From Elusimicrobiota bacterium (GTDB lineage: Bacteria > Elusimicrobiota > Elusimicrobia > FEN-1173), in contig PMLF01000169.1 in assembly GCA_003158755.1 (NCBI GenBank), forward strand, positions 1 through 12,980: DNA of 12,980 nucleotides, written 5' to 3'. How positions within the stretch are numbered: the stretch's first letter is position 1; each line of letters begins with the position of its first letter. The position numbers and the translations under genes are program-made. Shown here piece by piece: positions 1 through 6,454 of this stretch. The notes beneath the pieces are model-generated. The model did no database searches, was not told where the DNA came from, and saw only the letters and a program-made list of their open reading frames with translations.

Positions 1-12
1 CCAGAAAATCAG

Positions 13-18
13 ATTATA
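13..18 (-). promoter_or_regulatory. possible -10 hexamer reading off the left edge
   Basis: The minus strand carries a perfect TATAAT here, in a short AT-rich patch just after the stop of the first YfhO-like gene. No good -35 hexamer lies at the usual distance (the best match, GTGAAC, shares three of six bases with TTGACA). It could serve a gene beyond the window edge, or be chance in an AT-rich spacer. Nothing else is visible in positions 1-37, and no hairpin terminator follows the gene. Confidence 0.2.
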
Positions 19-37
19 TAAGTTTCCATGCCGCCGT

Positions 38-1960
38 TCACGGGGAAACCGGAAAGGAGGATCGTTTCTTGAGGAAGGCAAGGATCCCGACGGAAAGAAA
101 TCCCCAACCGAGGACGGCCAACGTCACACCCGCCCGCTCCTCCCCGGGCCGGTAGCGCCAGCGCACGGTCGATGATCGTCCGTCCACGAGGACGGCCTGC
201 ATCACACCGAAAGCTTCCCGGACGGAGACCTCGCGGGAACCCGACCACGCCCGCCACCCGGGATCGAAACGCTCCGACCAAAGCGCGACGAAGGGATCTT
301 CGGTCTCCCATTCCGTGTCCAGCCGCTCAGGTGACGGGCGGCGAACCGACCTGAGTCGGGCCGCTCCCTCCGCCGAGCGAACGAGAGGCCGGGGAGACGG
401 ATCCTCGCTCAAATAGCCCGGCCCGAGGGGCCTCGAGGACCATCCCGGAACGGGGCCGGTCAAAAGGGCATACCGCGCCCCCAGTTCTCGAAAAAGAGGC
501 GTCGATGGATTGATCACTTCGATTTCTCCCGTCGTCGACACTTCGCCGGGCTGGGCGCGCGCCGCGAAGAAATCCATGTTTTGAGGGACGAATCCCTCGA
601 ATCCGTTCACGTTGGAGAACCCCGTCATCATCCCTTTGTTTTGGAGAGGGACGTCTTTCGACAACGCGATCCGCGGGGGAAAGGGTCCCGTCCAATCGAG
701 GGAGCGGATCGCGGAGCCGGGAGTCCAGGAGGGGGCCGGATCCTCCGAAGAAAGGAAACCCCTTCCGTGAACGTAAAGGTCCGCCGCGGCCGCGAGGACA
801 AGCGCCGCCGCCGCTCCCCTTCGCCACCGCCGGTTCCCCAGGACAATCGCCGCCGTCCACACCAAGGCCCATAAGGTCCCCGCGATGAACCGCGCGGGCG
901 CTCGTTGAGTTTCCAGGAAATTACGGAACAGAAACGCCAGCGGCCCGTTTCCGCCCAGAGCCAGCAAAAGGAAAAGGGTGGCGACCGCGGGGAGAGCCCA
1001 CCGCCTCCGCTTCAACGCCGCGACGAGGCCCCACAAACCCAGCGCCAGGGGAATCCAGCCGAGGTACAAAGCGTAGGACTCGTAGAACACCGACGGAGGG
1101 CCGGCGGCGAACGTCCCGGAAAACGGGGACCCGAACCAACCCGGGAATAGAAACGTCTTCAGCGCGGCGGGATCGAGGGAATAGGAGACCGCCACGGCGG
1201 CGCGAGTGGCCGCGTCGAAGATTCCGGCGGCGCGCGTGGTGCGGACGAGATAGGTCCAGCTCGGCAGGGACTGGACGGCGACCAGGACCGCCGCTCCCGC
1301 CGCCGCGGACGCCCCCCGCCGATAACGGGACCAGCGGCCGCCGGGCAACGCCGCGGCCAAGACCATCGCCAGGAGCGCGGTATGTTCCGTCACCTGAAGG
1401 TGTCCGGAAAAAAAGGAAAGGGCTCCCGCCGCCGCCAAGAGCGCCGGCGACGATTCCGACGATAAAGCGGCGAGCAGGATGAACCCGGTCCAGGAGTATC
1501 CCGATAAATGGATGAATTGACCCGCCGCCGCTTTCGCGATGAAGAAGAAACCGAACCCCCACGCCGCTCCGCCCAGCCAGGGCGCCGCGCCGCGGCGCCG
1601 GGCCGCGACGAGAAAGAGCGCCATGCCCCAAGCGTTCAAGAAAAGGTGCAGGGCCGTAAAAACGTTTACGGCGCGGACCAGCGGGAAGAACCAAAACACC
1701 TGGTTCGGCGGATAGAACACGCCGGCCTGGGGCGACGCCAGGAAAGGAGTTCCGGCGAAGATGTGGGGGTTCCACAACGGCATTTGGCCCGCCTGCAGGC
1801 GCCGGGCCGCGTAGTGGCGGAAAGGACCGCCGTAGTCGTTGACGTCGACGGAATTCCTCGGGATCCCCCGCGAGAACAGGAACGGAGCGCAAAATAGGAC
1901 GGTGAGAACGGCCAGGAATACCGCCAGGGCCCTCAGACGCCTTAGAGACACGTTAACCAC
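38..1960 (-). CDS. YfhO-like GT-C type membrane protein, copy 1
   Basis: This is a polytopic inner-membrane protein with about ten to twelve hydrophobic segments, an extracytoplasmic C-terminal domain and a final membrane helix. Numbering from the upstream ATG at 2008, the N-terminal loop holds an acidic patch (D55, N57, D58) followed by LQAGQMPLWNP at 71-81, a typical YfhO-family layout. Near the end, FDPGWRAWSG (581-590) matches the 'PGW-x-A' motif of the family's C-terminal domain. Family knowledge: YfhO proteins are GT-C fold glycosyltransferases that use lipid-linked sugars outside the membrane, for example on teichoic acids; the substrate here is unknown. An ATG start at 2008 would overlap the upstream gene by 67 bases with an unlikely Gly/Pro-rich leader. 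I prefer GTG at 1960 (GTG at 1951 is also possible), overlapping by 19 bases and close to the hydrophobic helix. It is paralogous to the gene immediately upstream. Confidence 0.8.
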   Translation of the reverse strand: MVNVSLRRLRALAVFLAVLTVLFCAPFLFSRGIPRNSVDVNDYGGPFRHYAARRLQAGQMPLWNPHIFAGTPFLASPQAGVFYPPNQVFWFFPLVRAVNVFTALHLFLNAWGMALFLVAARRRGAAPWLGGAAWGFGFFFIAKAAAGQFIHLSGYSWTGFILLAALSSESSPALLAAAGALSFFSGHLQVTEHTALLAMVLAAALPGGRWSRYRRGASAAAGAAVLVAVQSLPSWTYLVRTTRAAGIFDAATRAAVAVSYSLDPAALKTFLFPGWFGSPFSGTFAAGPPSVFYESYALYLGWIPLALGLWGLVAALKRRRWALPAVATLFLLLALGGNGPLAFLFRNFLETQRAPARFIAGTLWALVWTAAIVLGNRRWRRGAAAALVLAAAADLYVHGRGFLSSEDPAPSWTPGSAIRSLDWTGPFPPRIALSKDVPLQNKGMMTGFSNVNGFEGFVPQNMDFFAARAQPGEVSTTGEIEVINPSTPLFRELGARYALLTGPVPGWSSRPLGPGYLSEDPSPRPLVRSAEGAARLRSVRRPSPERLDTEWETEDPFVALWSERFDPGWRAWSGSREVSVREAFGVMQAVLVDGRSSTVRWRYRPGEERAGVTLAVLGWGFLSVGILAFLKKRSSFPVSP

Positions 1961-3753
1961 TGGACGCCCCACGCCGCCAGGGTCATCCAAAAGACCAGGG
2001 TTAGCCACAATCCCGCCCGGAAAGCCGTCGGGCGGAAAAGAAATCGGACATCTTCCGCGACGACGCCATCCTTATTAATGGAAAGCATCCCGACGTCGTT
2101 TTCCGTTTTAAGCGGATGTCCATGGGACCAAGCCGTCCATCCAGGGTCCCACATCTCCGCCGTCTGAAGAAAACGTTTATCGGCCGGAACCGGAGGAACC
2201 GTTCTCTCATAAAGATTCCAAGGGCCGACGCCGCGGGGAACAAGGCCTTCCTCCATCAACGGAGAAGGCGATGCCGCCCACCGGACGTTCAATCGGTTCA
2301 AAATCGGAATCGCCGCTCGAAAAGAGGGCGAGCCGTAGAGGGACGATAAAAGTTTTTCCGTCGAATACGGATTCAAGGAGAAACCGATGGGATTGACGTT
2401 CCTCAAGTGATAGGGCAGCGTCGTGAGACTCAATCCTTTTTCCCGCAAACGCGTCCATGCCTCCGTGACGTCGCTTCCTTGGGCGCTCATATCGCCCACG
2501 GCCCGAGGCGTCAGGAAAAGACGTCCCTCCGCGCCTTGCACGGTTGAGATCCAAGCGGGTTTGCGATGGAAATATCCGGCGTCGATCGTCGGATACATCC
2601 CCGCGCCGTCCGCCAGGAGTTCCACGGCCAGCAAACCCAGAACCACCGCAGCGATCCTGGGCCGGGGTTTCCAACTTCCGACAGTGACTAGAGCCAGGGC
2701 CGCGCCCGTCATCCAAAAAGAGAATTGGCCCGGGAACCGGACCCATTGGAAAGGGGGGACATGTCCGGTGAGGAAGGGAAAAACCGGCGTGGCGTCGCCC
2801 AGAGACAAAACGGCGCCTGCCGTGAATAGCGCCGCCCAGGCGATCTTCCATCGTCCGGGCGCTTTCAAGAAAGCGTTGGCGGCCAAAGCCGCTCCGACGA
2901 ACCCGGTGAAGAAACACCCCAGCCAGAAAAACTTTTCTCCGGTGTAGGCGGCTCCGGACATGGCGCTCGCCCAAGGCCAGACGAGGCCGATCCATTGGCG
3001 CGGCGAGAACGCGTAGGCCGCGGCCGCGCCGCCCAATCCTTCGGCCACGCGTCCGCTCCGCAGCGCCAGTTCCAGGCCGGGGAAGAGCGCCGCGGCGGAC
3101 AATCCCGCCGCCAGCGGAATCGCCGGCCAAACCCCTTTCGCGCGCCGCCATCCCCCGGCCGTCACGACCAGGACGGCGCTCCAAGCGACTTGCGGCCAGA
3201 ACCCGGCCGCGACGCTCAAGGCCCCGGTCCACGCCAAGGGGACCATCGATCGGGCGCGATAAAAAAGGGCCATCCACGGCGTCCAACTCAATACGGCGAG
3301 GAGCGGAAGGAATTCCGCCCGCGCGCGCCAAAATCCATTCAAGGACCACAACAACCCCGCCGCCAGAGCTTTCGGCCGGGACCCGCCGACGGATTTCGCC
3401 CAAAGATAACCGCCTAAAGCCGAAAGGAAAAAATGCAGGGCGTGGAACATTTTCAGTCCGGTGACGAAAGGAAAAATCCAGAAGAGGAGGTTTCCGGGAT
3501 ATAAGACCCCTGTTTGGGGCTGACCCAGCCACGGCACGCCGCCGGAGACGTAAGGGTTCCATAAAGGCAGATGGCCGGCCTGAAGATTTTCCGCGGTCCA
3601 CACGTGCATGGGATGGAAGAGGTAGGTAAGGTCCCGGGCGAAGAGGGTCCGTCCGGGGAGCCACGACCCGACGAAAGCGAGGACGATCGCGCCGAGGAGG
3701 ATCAGCAGGGGGACGCGGTCGCGGGAAGACATCACCCATTTTCCATTTTTCAT
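1942..3753 (-). CDS. YfhO-like GT-C type membrane protein, copy 2
   Basis: A 603-residue polytopic membrane protein and paralogue of its downstream neighbour. LQAGHLPLWNP (58-68) and the next 45 residues align without gaps to residues 71-127 of the other copy, and WDPGWTAWSH (535-544) matches the other copy's FDPGWRAWSG. Layout: first membrane helix about 14-32, an acidic first loop (D41), about ten further helices to about 380, an extracytoplasmic domain to about 578, and a last helix at 579-598. Membership of the YfhO family (lipid-linked sugar-dependent GT-C enzymes) rests on these motifs; the substrate is not shown. The start lacks a Shine-Dalgarno sequence. A second in-frame ATG at codon 8, nearer the first helix, is possible. 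It lies 21 bp after the radical SAM gene and overlaps the next gene's start. No GT2 polyprenyl-phosphate glycosyltransferase or GtcA-like flippase, the usual partners, is present in the window. Confidence 0.8.
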   Translation of the reverse strand: MKNGKWVMSSRDRVPLLILLGAIVLAFVGSWLPGRTLFARDLTYLFHPMHVWTAENLQAGHLPLWNPYVSGGVPWLGQPQTGVLYPGNLLFWIFPFVTGLKMFHALHFFLSALGGYLWAKSVGGSRPKALAAGLLWSLNGFWRARAEFLPLLAVLSWTPWMALFYRARSMVPLAWTGALSVAAGFWPQVAWSAVLVVTAGGWRRAKGVWPAIPLAAGLSAAALFPGLELALRSGRVAEGLGGAAAAYAFSPRQWIGLVWPWASAMSGAAYTGEKFFWLGCFFTGFVGAALAANAFLKAPGRWKIAWAALFTAGAVLSLGDATPVFPFLTGHVPPFQWVRFPGQFSFWMTGAALALVTVGSWKPRPRIAAVVLGLLAVELLADGAGMYPTIDAGYFHRKPAWISTVQGAEGRLFLTPRAVGDMSAQGSDVTEAWTRLREKGLSLTTLPYHLRNVNPIGFSLNPYSTEKLLSSLYGSPSFRAAIPILNRLNVRWAASPSPLMEEGLVPRGVGPWNLYERTVPPVPADKRFLQTAEMWDPGWTAWSHGHPLKTENDVGMLSINKDGVVAEDVRFLFRPTAFRAGLWLTLVFWMTLAAWGVQWLTCL

Positions 3754-3774
3754 TGACGAAGAGGAAAGAAGATT

Positions 3775-4983
3775 TTAATAAAGGAAGTCGTCCACGTCGT
3801 AGAGGGCGACCCGGGGACGTCGTCCGTCGGGGCGGTCGAGGGCGGCGGCTCGGAACGCGGCGGCCTGGCCGGAGCGAAGGGCGGGACCCGCCGGCGACCG
3901 GTTGGATCCCATCAAGGCGCGCCGGTGAGGATCGTCCGGCCCGTCTTTCAGGGGGGAAAGGTAAACCAGATCGTTCTCGTCGAGGGGCAAAACCCGCAGG
4001 AGGCGCGCCGTTTTCTCGCGGTGGCCGGCGTCGGCCTCCCGGCCTCCCGCGCCCAGAAGCGCAACGATGCCGACGGAAAGACCGGCTTCTTTGACCCGCG
4101 CGACCGCTCGGCGGACGTCCTCCGCGCGGCCGGGTTTCCTTAACCACCGCCGAACTTCCTCGTCGCCGGACTCGACGCCGATCGTCGCCCGCCGGAAACC
4201 GGAGCGCGCCAGGGCTTTCAGGTTGCGGCTCGTCCAGCGAAGGAGGGACCGGACTTCACCGAAGGAGTGGATGCCCCAGGCGCCGTCTTCCGACGGACGA
4301 ACGAGCCGGGGCTGCCGCCGGGAAATTTCCCTGCACAACCAAATCAGGGTGGACGGCGGAGCGGCGAAGGCGTCGGCGTCCCCGATGAACGCCGACACGC
4401 GCCGATCCATCGCGGGCCCAAAATACGCTTCGGTTTCTTCCATGTGGCGCCGAATGTCCGCACGCGAACGCACCCGGGCCCCGCGCCCCGCGAACAACCC
4501 GCAAAAAGCGCACCGGTTCCAGGAACATCCTTCCACCGCCTGAACGACCCAGGCCAAATATTGATCGGGAGGCAGGACGCCGATGGGGTGATAGATTCGT
4601 CGGAAATACGCGGCGTCTTCCGCCAGACGGTCTTGGAAAGCGAGGATCGTTTCCAGACGTCGCGCCCAACCCTTCGGCGTCAAAGGTTTCCCGACGGTTC
4701 CCGAGAGAAGCCCGCGACGCGCCAGGGCCAATAGTTCTTCCAACCGCTCGCGGACGCGATGCTCCAATTCCGCCGCGTTTTCCGCCGTCAAAACCCGGAG
4801 ATGACGAATCGGTTCCATCCCGCCCGCGACCCACTTCTTCTCCACCCATCGCCCGTCGAAGCCTCGCGCGCGGAAGAACCCTTTTTCATGGACGGCGACG
4901 GGCCGCCCCGCGGCGTCGAAGTCCATCCCGATTTCCGGGAGGACAAAAGAGAACGTTCCCGGAGAAAACGTCGCCGTGAACAA
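3775..4983 (-). CDS. radical SAM protein of unknown substrate
   Basis: A 402-residue protein with an iron-sulfur and S-adenosylmethionine radical core at about 148-345. The cluster-binding cysteines are C153, C158 and C161 in GCSWNRCAFCGLF, a Cx4CxxC spacing. This differs from the textbook CxxxCxxC but, from memory, is the form used by a COG1032-like subfamily with 'GCxxNxCxFC'. Supporting motifs are a GDADAF strand (201-206), GVESGDEEV (269-277) and a glycine-rich LLGAGG (309-314), all in the expected order. About 145 residues precede the core, containing a charged helical region at 67-90; no cobalamin-binding domain is recognisable. The start is TTG at 4983, four bases after the fumC stop and with no Shine-Dalgarno sequence; the only likely alternative is ATG at 4926. 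Its position between fumarase and YfhO genes does not reveal the substrate. Cytoplasmic and probably anaerobic by family, but that is inference. Confidence 0.8.
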   Translation of the reverse strand: MFTATFSPGTFSFVLPEIGMDFDAAGRPVAVHEKGFFRARGFDGRWVEKKWVAGGMEPIRHLRVLTAENAAELEHRVRERLEELLALARRGLLSGTVGKPLTPKGWARRLETILAFQDRLAEDAAYFRRIYHPIGVLPPDQYLAWVVQAVEGCSWNRCAFCGLFAGRGARVRSRADIRRHMEETEAYFGPAMDRRVSAFIGDADAFAAPPSTLIWLCREISRRQPRLVRPSEDGAWGIHSFGEVRSLLRWTSRNLKALARSGFRRATIGVESGDEEVRRWLRKPGRAEDVRRAVARVKEAGLSVGIVALLGAGGREADAGHREKTARLLRVLPLDENDLVYLSPLKDGPDDPHRRALMGSNRSPAGPALRSGQAAAFRAAALDRPDGRRPRVALYDVDDFLY

Positions 4984-4987
4984 TGGA

Positions 4988-6376
4988 TCAGCCCGGCCCG
5001 GTCATCCCGCGCGGATCCAGGATCCGGGCCAATTCATCGTCAGGCAAGATTTTTTTTTCGCGGCACAAGTCCCGCACGGTCTTTCCCGACCGTCCGGCCT
5101 CTTTCGCGATCTCGGCGGCTTTGTCGTAGCCGATTTTAGGCGCCAGAGCGGTGACCATGGACAGGCTCTTCTCAATGTATCCGTTCGCCGTTTCCTTGTT
5201 GGCCTTGATCCCCTTCACGCATTTTTCGGTGAGGAGACGGCTGACGTTGGTTAGGAGCGTCATGCTCCACAGGAGGTTGTAAATAATGAGGGGCTGCATC
5301 ACGTTCAGCTCGAAGTTGCCGGAGAGACCGCCGACGGCGATCCCGGCGTCCGCGCCGATCACCCAGGCCGCCGCCATGCACACCGCTTCCGGGATCACCG
5401 GGTTCACCTTGCCCGGCATGATGGAGCTGCCGGGTTGCAACGAAGGAAGCTCAATCTCTCCCAACCCGCAGCGCGGACCCGACGATAGCCAGCGTAGGTC
5501 GTTGGCGATCTTGGTAAGGGAGACCGCCACGGTCTTCAGCGCCCCCGAGGTCTCCACCGCCGCGTCGCGGGCGGCCAGCGCTTCAAATCGGGACGGCGCC
5601 CCGACGAACGGCAACCCCGTTTCTTCCCCCAGTTTCCGGATCACCCCGTCGATGAAGCGCGGCTCGGCGTTCAGTCCCGTGCCGACGGCCGTCCCGCCCA
5701 AGGCCAGTTCGGCCAAATGTTTCCGGCAGCCGTCGAGCCGGGCGATGCCGTGCTCCACCTGGCTCGCGTATCCGGAGAACTCCTGCCCCAGCCGCATGGG
5801 GACGGCGTCCTGCAAATGGGTCCGCCCGATTTTCAACACGTCATTGAAGGCTTTTGCTTTCTCCCGAAGGGATTCTCTCAGCGTTCCCAGCGCCGGAACG
5901 ACGTCCTTCGCCAATCCCTCGAGAGCGGCCACGTGGAGAGCCGTCGGTACCACGTCATTGGAACTCTGCCCTTTGTTCACATGGTCGTTTGGATGGACGG
6001 GGACGTTCGTCCCTTTTTCATGCCCCAGGATTTCGTTGGCCCGGTTGGCGAGGACCTCGTTCATGTTCATATTCGTGGAGGTGCCGGACCCCGTCTGAAA
6101 AACGTCAACGGGGAACTGCTCGTCCCACCGTCCATCCGCCGTTTCCGTCGCCGCTTGGACGAGGGCGTCCGAAATATTTTTTGGCAAGAACCCCAGGTCG
6201 CCGTTCACCCGAGCCGCGCACTTTTTGACGAGGGCCAGCGCCCGCAGGAAACGCCGGGGCATCCGCCACCCGCTCACCGGGAAGTTTTCCACCGCGCGCA
6301 AGGTCTGGATGCCGTAATAGGCGTCGGCCGGGACTTCCTTGGTCCCGAGAGAATCTTTTTCCGAACGGGTCTTCAT
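4988..6376 (-). CDS. fumC: class II fumarate hydratase
   Basis: This is the cytoplasmic TCA-cycle enzyme for fumarate plus water to L-malate, homotetrameric and independent of iron-sulfur clusters. At 462 residues it has the normal FumC length. Key motifs are QTGSGTSTNMN (94-104), the B-site HPNDHVN (128-134), KIGRTHLQD with catalytic H187 (182-190), and the superfamily signature GSSIMPGKVN (316-325) with the catalytic Ser317/Ser318 loop. GNFELNV (353-359) and VTALAPKIGYDKAAEIA (408-424) favour fumarase over aspartase. The signature continues NPVIPEAV, which resembles aspartases as well as actinobacterial-type fumarases, so aspartate ammonia-lyase is the main alternative. The ATG is supported by a good GGAGG six bases upstream. 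It is the first gene of the minus-strand cluster, divergent from mnmG. A nine-A run lies near its 3' end (5050-5058 on the plus strand). Confidence 0.88.
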   Translation of the reverse strand: MKTRSEKDSLGTKEVPADAYYGIQTLRAVENFPVSGWRMPRRFLRALALVKKCAARVNGDLGFLPKNISDALVQAATETADGRWDEQFPVDVFQTGSGTSTNMNMNEVLANRANEILGHEKGTNVPVHPNDHVNKGQSSNDVVPTALHVAALEGLAKDVVPALGTLRESLREKAKAFNDVLKIGRTHLQDAVPMRLGQEFSGYASQVEHGIARLDGCRKHLAELALGGTAVGTGLNAEPRFIDGVIRKLGEETGLPFVGAPSRFEALAARDAAVETSGALKTVAVSLTKIANDLRWLSSGPRCGLGEIELPSLQPGSSIMPGKVNPVIPEAVCMAAAWVIGADAGIAVGGLSGNFELNVMQPLIIYNLLWSMTLLTNVSRLLTEKCVKGIKANKETANGYIEKSLSMVTALAPKIGYDKAAEIAKEAGRSGKTVRDLCREKKILPDDELARILDPRGMTGPG

Positions 6377-6382
6377 GGGATT

Positions 6383-6387
6383 CCTCC
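6383..6387 (-). promoter_or_regulatory. fumC Shine-Dalgarno
   Basis: The minus strand reads GGAGG with six bases to the fumC ATG at 6376. It fixes the fumC start and is one of only a few convincing ribosome binding sites in the window. Confidence 0.75.
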
Positions 6388-6403
6388 GAAGGCGAAGCCA
6401 TTC

Positions 6404-6409
6404 ATTTTA
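6404..6409 (-). promoter_or_regulatory. candidate -10 element for the fumC cluster
   Basis: The minus strand reads TAAAAT (five of six bases of TATAAT), 27 bases upstream of the fumC start codon. Transcription from here would give a leader of about 20 bases containing the GGAGG site. No clear -35 hexamer is visible; the corresponding stretch falls in the GC-rich 6425-6433 segment. Support is positional and compositional only. Confidence 0.35.
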
Positions 6410-6433
6410 ACGCATTTCGGCGGCGCGGGCATT

Positions 6434-6442
6434 TGATAAAAT
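6434..6442 (+). promoter_or_regulatory. candidate extended -10 promoter for mnmG operon
   Basis: TGATAAAAT matches the extended -10 pattern TGnTATAAT at all but one position, in an otherwise GC-rich background. The mnmG ATG begins 12 bases after it, so a normal start point would give a 5' leader of only about five bases. No -35 match is evident, which extended -10 promoters tolerate, and there is no Shine-Dalgarno sequence before the ATG, consistent with a near-leaderless transcript. Confidence 0.45.
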
Positions 6443-6454
6443 TACCGTCTGAAA

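Noticed and set aside
1653..1672. Perfect inverted repeat GCCGTAAA-AACG-TTTACGGC
   Set aside because: It sits in the middle of copy-1 YfhO coding sequence (Ala-Val-Asn-Val-Phe-Thr-Ala), with no T-tract or gene boundary nearby. Most likely chance.
921..1892. 323-codon minus-strand frame inside copy-1 YfhO
   Set aside because: Arg/Gly/Pro-rich shadow; the overlapping frame encodes a membrane protein with family motifs and a paralogue.
3754..3780. AT-rich spacer with a minus-strand TAAAAT before copy-2 YfhO, as an internal promoter
   Set aside because: The hexamer overlaps the radical SAM stop region, no acceptable -35 is present, and the gap is only 21 bases, so co-transcription is simpler.
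2207..4147. Long 646-codon open frame on the minus strand across copy-2 YfhO and the radical SAM 3' end
   Set aside because: It is Arg/Pro/Gly-rich with no domain or motif and is an out-of-frame shadow of two well-supported genes, as expected in high-GC DNA.
5286..6098. 270-codon frame antisense to fumC
   Set aside because: It has no recognisable motif and mirrors the highly conserved fumarase coding sequence.
6377..6454. Possible replication origin next to mnmG
   Set aside because: No TTATnCACA-type DnaA boxes or AT-rich unwinding stretch were found in the gap; it holds only promoter-like elements.
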